Assembly (NCBI GenBank): GCA_009694305.1
Contig: SHVL01000015.1
Span: forward strand, 1-49,973
Direction of reading: 5' to 3'
DNA length: 49,973 bases
From: Thermoleophilia bacterium
Lineage (GTDB): Bacteria; Actinomycetota; Thermoleophilia; Gaiellales; Gaiellaceae
In this document: positions 1 through 9,313 of the stretch, piece by piece
How the letters are laid out: every line of letters begins with the position of its first letter
How positions within the stretch are numbered: position 1 is the stretch's first letter
The notes under the pieces: generated by a model
What the model saw: the letters and a program-made list of their open reading frames with translations, nothing else
The model's database searches: none
What the model was told of the DNA's origin: nothing
Made by a program: the position numbers and the translations under genes

Positions 1-217
1 CGGCTGTATCTCTGCCGGGAACCCCGGGCGAGACGGTGGCAAACAGGGTGCGGTCACCGGCATAGCGGCGGCCGACGTTCCTGGCCGTCAGGCGCAGTGC
101 GGCGTGCGTGCGTCGTACCCCCGCGAGCGCCGTCCCCGCCGGAGCGATCCCGAGTGCGAGAAGACCGCTCGCGCCCCTGCGCAGGAGGCGGGCGCGGTCG
201 ATGCTCTCTGCCGCCAT
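1..217 (-). CDS. Secreted protein of unknown function, N-terminal part
   Basis: This minus-strand reading frame opens with ATG at 217 and runs off the left edge without a stop, so only the first 72 residues are visible. The N-terminus is a signal peptide: a basic stretch (RARLLRR) is followed by a hydrophobic core (GLLALGIAPAG) and a TALA-type cleavage region. The paired arginines before the core could act as a Tat signal, but the full consensus is not met. The visible mature part is basic and matches no family I recognise. The gene diverges from uvrB and shares a 155-base intergenic region with it. Function unknown. Confidence 0.5.
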   Translation of the reverse strand, partial: MAAESIDRARLLRRGASGLLALGIAPAGTALAGVRRTHAALRLTARNVGRRYAGDRTLFATVSPGVPGRDTA

Positions 218-334
218 AACGCAAACGTAGACGAGAGAGATGATCGATCTGTTTGCAGGTCGTGTCTTCTCCGGCAGCCTCGACACGGCGGGCAGGAGAG
301 CGGTGCTTCCGAGAAGCTATGAACGGCTGTCAAA

Positions 335-350
335 ACGAACGGGTGTTCGT
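335..350. promoter_or_regulatory. SOS box (LexA operator) of uvrB
   Basis: The sequence ACGAACGGGTGTTCGT is a perfect 6-4-6 palindrome and contains the actinobacterial LexA consensus CGAAC-N4-GTTCG. It lies 22 bases before the proposed uvrB start and just before a TAGGTT -10-like box (359-364). uvrB is a classic SOS gene, so position and target both fit. Confidence 0.8.
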
Positions 351-372
351 GCGCCTGATAGGTTGGGGAACC

Positions 373-2373
373 GTGCCCGAGCTTCGTGTCACCGCCGACT
401 ACTCGCCGACCGGCGATCAGCCGCGCGCGATAGCCGAGCTGACGGCCTCGCTCGAGGCGGGCAACCGCTTCCAGACGCTCCTCGGAGCAACGGGCACCGG
501 CAAGACCGCGACGATGGCGTGGCTGATCGAGAAGCTGCAACGGCCCGCCCTCGTGATCGCACACAACAAGACGCTTGCGGCCCAGCTCTGTAACGAGTTC
601 CGCGAGTTCTTCCCCGAGAGCGCCGTCGAGTACTTCGTCTCGTACTACGACTACTACCAGCCCGAGGCCTACGTCCCGCAGGCCGATCTCTACATCGAGA
701 AGGATTCGTCGCGCAACGACGACATCGACCGCCTGCGCCACGCCGCTACGGCATCACTTCTCTCACGCCGTGACACGGTGATCGTCGCGTCCGTCTCGTG
801 TATCTACGGCCTCGGCTCGCCCGAGGAGTACCAGAAGCGCCTGATCCATGTGACGGTCGGCGAGCAGCACGACCGCGACGCACTGCTCCGCAAGCTGATC
901 GACACACAGTACCTCCGCAACGACACCCTGCTCGGCCGGGGCCGTTTCCGCGCCAGGGGTGACGTGATCGAGGTGCAGCCTGCCTCCTCCGAGACCGCCT
1001 ATCGGATCTCGCTCGACGGAGACGAGGTCGAGCAGATAACGCACTTTGACCCTCTGACCGGTGAGGTCTACGCGAAGCTCGACAACCTGACAATCTTCCC
1101 GGCCACCCAGTACGTGACCTCGAAACCCACGATCGAGGCCGCGATGGGGGGGATACGCGCTGAGCTCGAGTCGCAGACCCGCCAGTTCGAGGCCGATGGC
1201 AAGCTGCTCGAGGCACATCGCATCCGCCAGCGCACCGAATACGACATGGAGATGATGAAGGAGCTCGGCTTCTGCAACGGGATCGAGAACTACTCGCGTG
1301 TCCTCGAAGGGCGGCCCGCCGGCTCTCCACCACACACGCTGCTTGACTACTTCCCGTCCGACTTCCTCTGTTTCATCGACGAATCGCACCAGTCGGTGCC
1401 GCAGATCGGCGGAATGTACGAGGGCGACCGCTCGCGGAAGCAGACGCTCGTGGACTTCGGCTTCCGGCTACCGTCGGCGCTCGACAACCGCCCGCTGCGC
1501 TTCGACGAGTTCCTCCAGCGTGTCGGTCAGACGATCTTCGTCTCGGCGACGCCCGGCTCGTACGAGCTGGGCAACTCGACGGTCATCAGCGAACAGTTGA
1601 TCCGGCCGACGGGAATCATCGACCCGGTCGTCGAGCTTCGGGCGACCACGAACCAGATCGACGATCTGCTGGGTGAGATCCGCAGCCGTTCCGACGTGGG
1701 CGAGCGTGTCCTCGTGACGACGCTGACGAAGAAGATGTCCGAGGATCTGACGGACTACCTGCTCGAGGCAGGCGTGAAGGCACGGTACCTCCACTCCGAG
1801 ATCGACACGCTCGAGCGCATCCAGATCATCAGGGAGCTCCGCCTCGGCGAGTACGACGTGCTCGTGGGCGTCAACCTTTTGCGCGAGGGCCTCGACCTTC
1901 CGGAGGTGTCGCTCGTCGCCGTGCTCGACGCCGACAAGGAGGGGTTCCTCCGCGGCAAGACGGCTCTTGTGCAGACGATCGGCCGCGCAGCGCGGAACGT
2001 CAACGGCCGCGTGCTGCTCTACGGCGACAAGGTGACCGAGGCGATCGCCTTCGCGGTGGACGAGACGAACCGCCGTCGGGCCAAGCAGATCGCGTACAAC
2101 GAGGAGCACGGGATCACACCCGAGAACATCGTCAAGGGCGTCTCCGACATCGCCGAGTTCCTCTCGCTCGACTCCCCGACGGTGCCGGGGCGTAGGCGGC
2201 GGGGCAAGGAGAAGATCGAGGGCCTCGACCAGGCCGAGCTGGAGAAGCTCGCGATCACCCTCGAGGAGGAGATGTTCGTTGCCGCCGAGGAGTTGCGGTT
2301 CGAGTACGCGGCAAAACTGCGAGACGAGATCAAGCAGTTGCGGCGCGAATTACAGGCACTCGCAGAGGCCTGA
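373..2373 (+). CDS. uvrB: UvrABC excinuclease subunit B
   Basis: UvrB is the helicase-like damage-verifying subunit of nucleotide excision repair; it receives lesions from UvrA and recruits UvrC. From this GTG start the product is 666 aa, normal for the family. Walker A GATGTGKT is at residues 38-45, followed by the tyrosine-rich beta-hairpin ([14 protein letters not shown]), the DESH helicase box ([11 protein letters not shown]), helicase motifs of the second RecA domain, and a C-terminal UVR coiled coil ([13 protein letters not shown]) that binds UvrC. The frame stays open upstream to an ATG at 253 and another at 319, but those starts would lie before or across the LexA box at 335-350. GTG 373 also gives the family N-terminus. 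SOS induction is expected. Confidence 0.95.
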   Translation: MPELRVTADYSPTGDQPRAIAELTASLEAGNRFQTLLGATGTGKTATMAWLIEKLQRPALVIAHNKTLAAQLCNEFREFFPESAVEYFVSYYDYYQPEAYVPQADLYIEKDSSRNDDIDRLRHAATASLLSRRDTVIVASVSCIYGLGSPEEYQKRLIHVTVGEQHDRDALLRKLIDTQYLRNDTLLGRGRFRARGDVIEVQPASSETAYRISLDGDEVEQITHFDPLTGEVYAKLDNLTIFPATQYVTSKPTIEAAMGGIRAELESQTRQFEADGKLLEAHRIRQRTEYDMEMMKELGFCNGIENYSRVLEGRPAGSPPHTLLDYFPSDFLCFIDESHQSVPQIGGMYEGDRSRKQTLVDFGFRLPSALDNRPLRFDEFLQRVGQTIFVSATPGSYELGNSTVISEQLIRPTGIIDPVVELRATTNQIDDLLGEIRSRSDVGERVLVTTLTKKMSEDLTDYLLEAGVKARYLHSEIDTLERIQIIRELRLGEYDVLVGVNLLREGLDLPEVSLVAVLDADKEGFLRGKTALVQTIGRAARNVNGRVLLYGDKVTEAIAFAVDETNRRRAKQIAYNEEHGITPENIVKGVSDIAEFLSLDSPTVPGRRRRGKEKIEGLDQAELEKLAITLEEEMFVAAEELRFEYAAKLRDEIKQLRRELQALAEA

Positions 2374-2522
2374 CGGAACGGAGAGTCGCGGTCACCGATT
2401 CCAGGAAAGCCTGACGCACCCACGGTGTTTCGAGATATTCGGGACGCTCGCCGGGTCTTTCCCCGAGCGACTCAGACGCAGCAAATCGTGCGATCTGTCT
2501 CTGAACGTGGTCGAATGCCTGT

Positions 2523-4283
2523 ATGGCGATTCTCGGCATCGACGTCGGCGGCACGTTCACCGACGCCGTTCTGCTCCACGAGGGCAGCCTCTACACCGCC
2601 AAGGTGCCAACGCAGCAGGCACAGGAGGATTCGGTGATCGAGGCCGCCCTGGACGTTCTGCACCAGGCAGGGATGCCGTGTGTCGAGCGCTTCACGCACG
2701 GGACGACGGTGGCCACGAATGCTCTGCTCGAGCGCAAGGGAGCGCGTACCGCTTTCGTCTGCACCGACGGATTCGAGCACATCCTGCACCTGCGACGGCA
2801 GAACCGTGCGCATCTCTACCGGCTCGACGCTGCGCATGCAGAGCCACTCGTTCCGCTGGAGCGCTGTTTCGGGGTGAGGGAGCGGATCGGACCGGACAGA
2901 ACACTGGTGCCCCTGGATCTCGACTCGCTGCCCTGGTTCGACGCCGAGGCGATCGCAGTCTGCCTTCTTTTCTCCTTCCGCGATCCCTCGCACGAGATGG
3001 CGGTCGTGGACGAGGTACGCCGGCGTCACCCGGGGGCGCACGTCGTTGCCTCCCACGAGGTGGCTCCCGAGTTCCGCGAGTACGAGCGTGCCTCGACAAC
3101 GGTGGCAGATGCCTATCTGGGGCCGATCGCAGCGCGGTACCTTCGCTCGCTCGGGGCCGCAGCGGTAACTGCCGGGCTACCCGAGCCACTCGTCATGCGC
3201 TCGTCGGGTGGGGTCGCTTCGATCGACGAGGCCGCCGCGCACCCGGCGGTGATCCTTGTCTCGGGGCCGGCCGCCGGGGTCGTCGGCGCGGAGCGGATCG
3301 CCGCGCTCGCGGGTTGCGAGAACGCGATTGCGTTCGACATGGGTGGCACCTCGACCGACGTCTGCCTGATCGCAGGAGGGAAGGCCGGGCGCAGCCAGGG
3401 CAGGGAGGTCGCGGGGTTCCCCGTTCGCCTGCCGATGGTGGACATCCATACGGTCGGTGCCGGAGGGGGTTCGATCGTCTGGCGTGACGCGGGTGGGGCT
3501 CTGCGCGTCGGGCCGGGCAGCGCGGGTGCGACCCCCGGCCCCGCCTGCTACGGCCGCGGCGGTCTGGAGGCGACCGTCACCGATGCGAACCTCCTGCTCG
3601 GCCGCCTTCCGCTCGACCTGCCGGGCGGGTTGGCGCTCGATGTAGACGCCGCTTCACGGGCGCTTGCCGGCATCGACCCACAGGCGGTCGTGGATGTCGT
3701 GAACGCGGAGATGCTGCGGGCGTTGCGCGTTGTCTCGGTCGAGCGAGGCCATGATCCGGTGGACTTCGCGCTGGTCGCCTTCGGTGGCGCAGGGCCGTTG
3801 CACGCCTGCGCGCTCGCGGACGAGCTCGGCTGCCGCACGGTGCTCGTGCCCGAGGCCGCCGGCGTGCTCTCGGCGCTTGGCCTCGTGGCGAGTGACGAGC
3901 GGCGCGATCACGTTCGCTCTCTTGTCCAGCCGCTCGCCGAGGCGGGGGAGCTTCCGGTTGAAGGGGAGGCGAGCCTGCGCTATGCGGGCCAGTCGTTCGA
4001 GCTTGCCGTCGCTCTGGGCGACGGGCTTGCCGAGCGGTTCCATGCGGCCCACGAGGAGCGCTATGGCTACGCCGACCGTGAGCGCATGATCGAGCTTGTT
4101 GCGCTCCGGACAGCCGAGACGCGTCCCGGGCCCGAGATCCTGCTTGCGCGAGCGGAGCGGCTCTCGGTTTCCGTCGCCGGGCCTCAGCTCGTCGAGCTCG
4201 CGGGCGCATCCTGCTGGGTGCCAGGTGACTGGGCCGGTACGACGGATGGGCAGGGGACGTTCGTGCTGAGGCGGCAGCCATGA
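2523..4283 (+). CDS. hyuA: Hydantoinase/oxoprolinase family protein, subunit A (HyuA-like)
   Basis: The product resembles N-methylhydantoinase / 5-oxoprolinase / acetone carboxylase subunit A, ATP-dependent enzymes that open or carboxylate small substrates. The N-terminal phosphate loop is GIDVGGTFTDA (about residues 5-15). The second actin-like ATPase motif is FDMGGTSTD, then HTVGAGGGS and a PGSAGATPGPACYG segment typical of the family. At 586 aa it is shorter than the usual 650-700, mainly because the C-terminal domain is reduced. It overlaps hyuB by four bases (ATGA), so the two are translationally coupled and should form one complex. The substrate cannot be read from sequence. The 149 bases between uvrB and this gene hold no other gene. 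Confidence 0.85.
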   Translation: MAILGIDVGGTFTDAVLLHEGSLYTAKVPTQQAQEDSVIEAALDVLHQAGMPCVERFTHGTTVATNALLERKGARTAFVCTDGFEHILHLRRQNRAHLYRLDAAHAEPLVPLERCFGVRERIGPDRTLVPLDLDSLPWFDAEAIAVCLLFSFRDPSHEMAVVDEVRRRHPGAHVVASHEVAPEFREYERASTTVADAYLGPIAARYLRSLGAAAVTAGLPEPLVMRSSGGVASIDEAAAHPAVILVSGPAAGVVGAERIAALAGCENAIAFDMGGTSTDVCLIAGGKAGRSQGREVAGFPVRLPMVDIHTVGAGGGSIVWRDAGGALRVGPGSAGATPGPACYGRGGLEATVTDANLLLGRLPLDLPGGLALDVDAASRALAGIDPQAVVDVVNAEMLRALRVVSVERGHDPVDFALVAFGGAGPLHACALADELGCRTVLVPEAAGVLSALGLVASDERRDHVRSLVQPLAEAGELPVEGEASLRYAGQSFELAVALGDGLAERFHAAHEERYGYADRERMIELVALRTAETRPGPEILLARAERLSVSVAGPQLVELAGASCWVPGDWAGTTDGQGTFVLRRQP

Positions 4284-5779
4284 GCGGGGTCGTCATCCCG
4301 GTCGAGCTCCAGGTGCTCGGCAGCGCGCTTCGCGCTGTCGCCGAGGAGATGGGCGCCGTGCTGATCCGCGCAGCCTTCTCCTCGAACATCAAGGAGCGGC
4401 GCGACTGCTCGACGGCGCTCTTCGATGCGGCGGGGCGGATGGTCGTTCAGGCCGAGCACATTCCCGTGCATCTGGGGGCGATGCCGGAAGCCGTCGCAGC
4501 GGTGATGGCACTCGGCCCGCAGCCGGGCGAGGTCTGGGCCCTGAACGACCCGTACACGGGTGGCACTCACCTACCCGACATCACGCTCGTGTCTCGTACG
4601 GCGCTTGGTTTCGCCGTCAGCCGCGCCCATCACGCGGATGTCGGGGGCATGGAGCCCGCGAGCCTTCCCGCCGGCTCGACGGATCTCTTCCAGGAAGGGC
4701 TGATCATCCCGCCGACGAGGCTCGACGACGGCCTGCTCGGTCTGATCGCCGCCAACTCGCGTAATCCCGACGAACGGCGAGGCGACCTTCGCGCCCAGCT
4801 TGCGGCGCATCGTCTCGCCGAACAGCGAGTTGCCGAGCTCGTCGAGCGCAGGGGCCAGGAGCGGGTGGAGGCGGCGATGGCCGAGTTGCACGCGTACTCC
4901 GAGCGCCGCGTGCGCGTGGCGCTCGCGGGTATTCCCGACGGGCGCTATGAGGCCGCCGACGTGATCGAAGCCGTTGCCGGTGATCTCGAGATCCGTGTCG
5001 CTGTGACCGTTGCCGGAGACAGCGTCGAGATCGACTTCGCCGGCACGGCGCCGCAGTACGCCGGCAATCTCAACTGCCCTCTCGCCGTGACGCGCTCGGC
5101 CTGCTTCTTCGTCGTGCGGCTGCTCACCGACCCCGACATTCCCGCCTCGGGTGGTGCCTTTGCGCCCGTCACCGTCCGGGCACCCGAGGGGTGCCTCGTC
5201 AATGCTCGACCACCGGCTGCCGTCGTCGCCGGGAACACCGAAACGTCCAGCAGGATCACCGACGTGGTGCTCGCCGCGTTCGGACAGGCAGTTGACGTGC
5301 CTGCTGCGGGGGCCGGCACCATGAACAACACGACGTTCGGGACGAGTGCCTGGACCTACTACGAGACGATAGGGGGCGGCCAGGGGGCGAGCCCGCATGC
5401 CGACGGCCCCTCCGCGGTGCACGTGGCGATGTCGAACGCGCTCAACACCCCTGTCGAGGCCCTCGAGCTCGCCTACCCGCTCCGCGTCGAGCGCTATGCG
5501 CTTCGGCTCGGCTCCGGCGGCGCAGGGCTGCACTGCGGCGGCGACGGCGTTGTGCGCGAGGTGCGGGTGCTCGAGGAGTGCCGTCTGTCGGTGCTCGGAG
5601 ATCGCCGCCGCCATGCTCCTCCCGGGGCCAGGGGAGGGGCGTCGGGCGCCCCTGGTCGCACCTTCGTCAACGGAGAGGAGATTCCGGGCAAGGACTCGCG
5701 CACTCTCGTGCCCGGGGATGTCGTCCGCACCGAGACGCCGGGCGGTGGCGGCTTCGGACAGCCCGGGCACGGCGTCTAG
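4280..5779 (+). CDS. hyuB: Hydantoinase B/oxoprolinase family protein (HyuB-like)
   Basis: This 499-aa protein is the partner of the HyuA-like protein just upstream. Family signatures are the N-terminal region with SSNIKERRDCSTALFD, the VWALNDPYTGGTHLPD motif, HHADVGGMEP, and the later NTETSSRITD and MNNTTFG segments. In the family subunit B carries the substrate-transforming site that works with the ATPase of subunit A. The C-terminal region is glycine-rich with TPGGGGFG, the usual end of this family. Start ATG overlaps the hyuA stop as ATGA. The specific substrate (hydantoin, oxoproline or another lactam) is not determined. The next 190 bases up to the convergent gene hold nothing I recognise. 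Confidence 0.87.
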   Translation: MSGVVIPVELQVLGSALRAVAEEMGAVLIRAAFSSNIKERRDCSTALFDAAGRMVVQAEHIPVHLGAMPEAVAAVMALGPQPGEVWALNDPYTGGTHLPDITLVSRTALGFAVSRAHHADVGGMEPASLPAGSTDLFQEGLIIPPTRLDDGLLGLIAANSRNPDERRGDLRAQLAAHRLAEQRVAELVERRGQERVEAAMAELHAYSERRVRVALAGIPDGRYEAADVIEAVAGDLEIRVAVTVAGDSVEIDFAGTAPQYAGNLNCPLAVTRSACFFVVRLLTDPDIPASGGAFAPVTVRAPEGCLVNARPPAAVVAGNTETSSRITDVVLAAFGQAVDVPAAGAGTMNNTTFGTSAWTYYETIGGGQGASPHADGPSAVHVAMSNALNTPVEALELAYPLRVERYALRLGSGGAGLHCGGDGVVREVRVLEECRLSVLGDRRRHAPPGARGGASGAPGRTFVNGEEIPGKDSRTLVPGDVVRTETPGGGGFGQPGHGV

Positions 5780-5967
5780 CGCGCCTGCGACGCAGGACAG
5801 GATGCGGTACCCGATGACCGTATGTCTGTCGAACGACCGCGTTGCACCCGTCGATCGTGTTGCGGGTACGAGACCACCCTCGATACGCCCCTCTCCGACT
5901 CCGCACTTCAACTCCGTGAGTCGTCGATTCGTCGATGCTTCTCTCGACGTGGTAACGCCCGAGAGAT

Positions 5968-6903
5968 CTAGTGCTTGGAGACTGAGGGACGCCAGGAGGG
6001 AGCGCCGTCTGTCCACACGCCGCTCGTCAGGACGTGCACCGCACTGCCGTCGGCTCGCATCTGGAAGATGTCCTGGTCGCCGTCGCGGTCGCTTACGAAC
6101 GCGAGCATCGCACCGTCGGGAGACCACGCGGGTTCCTTGTCCGAGACCGCGCTGTTCTCGGTCAGGCGGACTACGCCCCGACCGTTGAGTCCGACGGTGA
6201 AGATGTCGTCGTCGCCGTCTGCGTCGCTGACGTAGGCGATCGTACGGCCGTTGGACGACCACGCGGGAGACGACGACAGTGCCTTCAGGAACCTGTGCTG
6301 TCCCTTTCCGTTCGCCTTCATCATCCAGAGGTGCGGAGAGCCACCACGGCGGCTGGTGAAGACGATCCGTGAGCTGTCGGGAGACCACGTCGGCTCGGTG
6401 TCCTCGCACTGGTTCGACGTCAACTGCTGCAGGCCCTTACCGTTGGGATGGATGAGGTAGATCTCGAAGTTGCCGCTGCGGTCACTCGCGAAGGCGATCC
6501 ACTTGCCGTCGGGTGACCAGTCGGGCTCCTCGTCCCACGCGGCGCCTTCGGTGATCCTCGTGCGACCCGATCCGTTGGCTGCAACGACCGCGATGTCGAA
6601 GTCCTGGCCGGTGGCATCAGAGATTGCAATTGCGAGTTGCCGACCGTTCGGAGACCACGAGGGCGTGACCTCCATTCCGGGGCTACGGGACTGCAGAACC
6701 CGCCGCGTGTTCGTTGTAGCGCCAAAGAGATGGACGCGGCCGGGTCCGCCACGCTCGCTGCCATAGGCGATGACGGTTTGACTGGACGTTGCCCCGGCGA
6801 CGCTCGCGGCGAGCACGGCTGCACCGAGCAGGCCGGCCAAGACACTCCCAAACGCTATAGCTCCCCGCAACAATCGTGTCTCCGCATTCCTTTTGTCTGT
6901 CAC
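5968..6903 (-). CDS. Secreted TolB-like beta-propeller protein (PD40 repeats)
   Basis: The product has an N-terminal signal sequence or membrane anchor (AIAFGSVLAGLLGAAVLAASVAG) followed by about six WD40-like PD40 repeats. Each repeat carries the W-S-P-D/N-G core, as in PSWSPNGRQLAIA, PDWSPDGKWIAFASD, PTWSPDSSRIVFTS and PAWSPDGAMLAFVSD. Such propellers occur in TolB and in extracellular binding proteins; here there is no Tol-Pal context, so the partner is unknown. I chose GTG at 6903 (311 aa) because it puts the signal peptide at the N-terminus. A GTG at 6975 would add 24 residues and overlap the upstream phosphoesterase by 17 bases, so coupling of the two genes is possible. Confidence 0.75.
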   Translation of the reverse strand: MTDKRNAETRLLRGAIAFGSVLAGLLGAAVLAASVAGATSSQTVIAYGSERGGPGRVHLFGATTNTRRVLQSRSPGMEVTPSWSPNGRQLAIAISDATGQDFDIAVVAANGSGRTRITEGAAWDEEPDWSPDGKWIAFASDRSGNFEIYLIHPNGKGLQQLTSNQCEDTEPTWSPDSSRIVFTSRRGGSPHLWMMKANGKGQHRFLKALSSSPAWSSNGRTIAYVSDADGDDDIFTVGLNGRGVVRLTENSAVSDKEPAWSPDGAMLAFVSDRDGDQDIFQMRADGSAVHVLTSGVWTDGAPSWRPSVSKH

Positions 6904-6958
6904 AAACCGCAAGAGTACGAGTCTTGTGTCCAACTCGGACACAGCAGGTCGAGAAATC

Positions 6959-7780
6959 CTATCTCTGTAACGCACGGAATCCCGATCGTAACGCGCCGTA
7001 TTTCCCGCAGGTCAAAAAACCAGTGGTATCCCAGATTCTACTCTCGATCAGGATATCCTCGTGTGTCCAGCGGACAACATGCAGGCCATGCGCCTCACCG
7101 CGTCGGTGGGGGCGTGGTCGGCCAAAGCCCGGAGCCGTCGAGAGCACGAGCGAGCTGTGGTCGCCGGTGTCGAGGGCCTCGAACTGGTGTCGCCCGACGG
7201 CGGTGCTCTGGTGTATATGGCCGCCGAGAATCAGCTCCGTGCCGGCGGCTGCGAGCGAGCCCAACACATCGTTGCGGTGCTTGAGGGGGAATTTGCGCGA
7301 CGCACGCCAGGGAGCGCCCGCGAGATGGTGGTGGAGAACGACGACGCGGAGTGCGTCGGAGGGTGCGTCGCGCAGCGCCTCGGCTGCGGCCGAGAGACGA
7401 GCGGCGTCGAGCCGGCCACCCTGGTGACGCCACGGACGGGCAGAGTTGAGACCGCAAACGACCGCGTGGTCGGTGCGCAGCACGGGATCCGTCGTCCCGA
7501 ACACGGCAGTGAACCGATCCCAGGGGCGCGTGAACCGCGCCGGCACGGTGTACGGAAGGTCGTGATTGCCCGGCACGACGAGCGTGGGGGCGGGAAGCCT
7601 GTGGAGCAGCGCCTTCACCTGCTCGAACTCCGCCGTCCGGCCACGGTTTGCCAGGTCACCGCTTGCGATCACGAGCTCGGGCGAGAGCTCTTCACAAAGA
7701 GCGAGAAGCGCGTCGTCGAGTCCGGGCACCTCGCGTGTGCCACGGTGGAGGTCGGAGATATGGATGAGGCAGCCTGTCAC
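6959..7780 (-). CDS. Calcineurin-like metallophosphoesterase
   Basis: This 273-aa cytoplasmic protein has the full set of calcineurin-like metal-binding motifs: ISDLH (D10, H12), GDLANRG, GNHD, a HHH block (VVVLHHHLAG) and GGHIHQ near the end. The order and spacing resemble the CpdA/Icc class III cyclic nucleotide phosphodiesterases, but substrate cannot be assigned from motifs. It is the first gene of a minus-strand pair with the TolB-like protein and diverges from the small membrane protein at 7808, with only 27 bases between the two starts. Confidence 0.85.
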   Translation of the reverse strand: MTGCLIHISDLHRGTREVPGLDDALLALCEELSPELVIASGDLANRGRTAEFEQVKALLHRLPAPTLVVPGNHDLPYTVPARFTRPWDRFTAVFGTTDPVLRTDHAVVCGLNSARPWRHQGGRLDAARLSAAAEALRDAPSDALRVVVLHHHLAGAPWRASRKFPLKHRNDVLGSLAAAGTELILGGHIHQSTAVGRHQFEALDTGDHSSLVLSTAPGFGRPRPHRRGEAHGLHVVRWTHEDILIESRIWDTTGFLTCGKYGALRSGFRALQR

Positions 7781-7807
7781 CGCCGACTGAGGCTATACAC
7801 TGGACGC

Positions 7808-8047
7808 ATGTCCGAACAGTCCCCCGAGATCTTCGACGACCTCTATCTCGGCCTTCAGGCCGGAGGTGCTCTGCGGAAGCAGCGTCGCGGCGAGGAGCTG
7901 ACGGAGCAGGAACAGGCGGCACTCGGTCACTGGCAGAGGCTCTCCGTCTGGCGCAAGGCTCTCGCGGTGGGTGCGTTTTCGCTCGGTACGTTCGGGCTCG
8001 GCTTCACGCTCGGCGGCCTCATCTTCGGTCGCCGGCGAGCGACGTAG
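7808..8047 (+). CDS. Small single-pass membrane protein of unknown function
   Basis: A 79-aa protein with a polar, charged N-terminal half and one hydrophobic segment (about residues 49-73, rich in G, L and F) that ends with GRRRAT, suggesting a C-terminal membrane anchor with the basic tail inside. The N-terminal part contains ELTEQEQAALGHW, a predicted amphipathic helix. The ATG at 7808 sits 6 bases after a TACACT -10 box (7796-7801), with CTGTCA 16 bases further upstream, so the mRNA is probably leaderless; no Shine-Dalgarno sequence is present. Function unknown. Confidence 0.65.
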   Translation: MSEQSPEIFDDLYLGLQAGGALRKQRRGEELTEQEQAALGHWQRLSVWRKALAVGAFSLGTFGLGFTLGGLIFGRRRAT

Positions 8048-8279
8048 CTGCAGCTTCCTGCCCGACCTACCCCACGTGTGGAGCCCCGGCGAGGACGCGA
8101 GCTTCTGGGCGACGTTCCGCACGATCGCGGACGAGGTGACACCGGGCGCCCACCTCGTCTCCGGCGCCCACCTCGTCTCCCTCATGCGCGCCTTCGGCGT
8201 TGAGGGGATCTGGACGCACGATCGTGACTACCTCGAGTTCGACGGGGTGCGAGTGCTCGACCCGTTGGTGCCCGCCTGA
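8048..8279 (+). pseudogene. Remnant of a PIN-domain (VapC-type) toxin
   Basis: The frame ending at 8279 encodes about 75 residues that look like the C-terminal half of a PIN-domain ribonuclease: a FLPDLPHVWSPGEDA segment, a helix, then AHLVSLMRAFGV, and the family ending IWTHDRDYLEFDGVRVLDPL. The N-terminal half with the first catalytic acidic residues is absent, and the frame overlaps the preceding gene if extended. The aspartate normally found before AHL is a glycine here, next to an exact 18-base duplication. No antitoxin gene is adjacent. I infer a dead toxin fragment. Confidence 0.55.
8145..8180 (+). repeat. Exact 18-bp tandem duplication inside the PIN relic
   Basis: Two exact copies of an 18-base unit (8145-8162 and 8163-8180), each encoding GAHLVS, lie in frame in the PIN relic. 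Part of the doubled peptide also fits the normal family motif, so a slippage or conversion event over a similar sequence is likely. Confidence 0.85.
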
Positions 8280-8332
8280 GCCACGGGGCTCGCCGGAATC
8301 CCCGGATCCGCCCCGTACGTCACACTAGGGCG

Positions 8333-9313
8333 GTGGTACACCCTCTGACGTCCCGCATCGAGGCCTTCATTCGCGCCCGTGACCTCGTGCCTCCGGGCGG
8401 AGCCGTGACCTGCCTCGTCTCGGGCGGAGCCGACTCGACGTGTCTCTGGCACGCGCTGCGCACGCTCGGCTACGCCGTTTCGGCGGTGCACGTGCACCAC
8501 GGCGTACGGGGCGAAGATTCCGATGCGGATGCCGGGCACTGCGCCACGGAGATGGGCGCGCGCGTGATCCACGTCGAGGCCGTCCCGACCGAGGCTGCAA
8601 TGCGTGAGCTTCGCTACGCCGTCACGGAGGGCTGCGGCCCACGTGCCACCGGGCACACGGCATCGGATCAGATCGAGACCGTGCTCTACCGGATCGTCTC
8701 GAGCGGTTCCACGCGCGGGATCAAGGTGCGGCGGGAAGACGGCGTCGTGCGCCCGCTGCTCTGCCTGACACGCGAAGAAACGGCCGCCTACTGTGAGGAG
8801 TGTGGCCTTCCCGTGCGGATCGACGCGACGAACCCGGAAACCACACGCGGGCTGATCAGGGACGAGGTTCTGCCGCTGCTCCGCCGCCTGCACCCTGGCG
8901 CGGACGCGAATCTGCAAGCCCTCGGTGAAGAGCGCCCTTCGCTCCCGCGCGCCCTCGAGGACACACTCGTGGAACTGCTCTCGTCGCGTGCCGGTTCGCA
9001 ATCCGCCGACCTCGGGAACGGTGTTCGCGCAGTTCGCGAGTACGACACGCTGCGACTCGAGGGCACCGTCGAATGGGGCCCCTGGACGCTCGAGTCTGCA
9101 AGAGACGGACTCGAGGTGCGAACGCGCCGCCCGGGAGATCATCTGGCAGGACGCCGCAAGAAAGTGCAGGATCTCCTCGTGGACGCAAAGGTGCCAAGGG
9201 CAGAGCGGGACACGTGGCCGGTCGTGGTTTACGGTGACGCCGTCGTCGCCGTACCCGGCATCGCAGTGGCGCCAGGGTGGGACGGCGTCGTCGAAGCAAG
9301 GAGGGCTCGGTGA
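8333..9313 (+). CDS. tilS: tRNA(Ile)-lysidine synthase
   Basis: TilS converts the wobble C of tRNA-Ile(CAU) to lysidine using ATP and lysine, which is essential for reading AUA. The product is 326 aa. The PP-loop is LVSGGADST near residue 30, followed by HVHHGVRG and the TGHTASDQIETVLYR segment typical of the catalytic domain; DATN and RGLIRDEVLPLL also fit. The C-terminal domain contains the substrate-binding RPGDH stretch and a KVQDLLVDAKVPRAERD motif. It begins with GTG in a GTGGTA context and its stop overlaps the hpt start (GTGA). tilS-hpt-ftsH is a widely conserved order. Confidence 0.93.
   Translation: MVHPLTSRIEAFIRARDLVPPGGAVTCLVSGGADSTCLWHALRTLGYAVSAVHVHHGVRGEDSDADAGHCATEMGARVIHVEAVPTEAAMRELRYAVTEGCGPRATGHTASDQIETVLYRIVSSGSTRGIKVRREDGVVRPLLCLTREETAAYCEECGLPVRIDATNPETTRGLIRDEVLPLLRRLHPGADANLQALGEERPSLPRALEDTLVELLSSRAGSQSADLGNGVRAVREYDTLRLEGTVEWGPWTLESARDGLEVRTRRPGDHLAGRRKKVQDLLVDAKVPRAERDTWPVVVYGDAVVAVPGIAVAPGWDGVVEARRAR

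Noticed and set aside
4571-6409. 612-codon minus-strand frame
   Set aside because: It is opposite hyuB and out of frame with the TolB-like gene; no domain visible.
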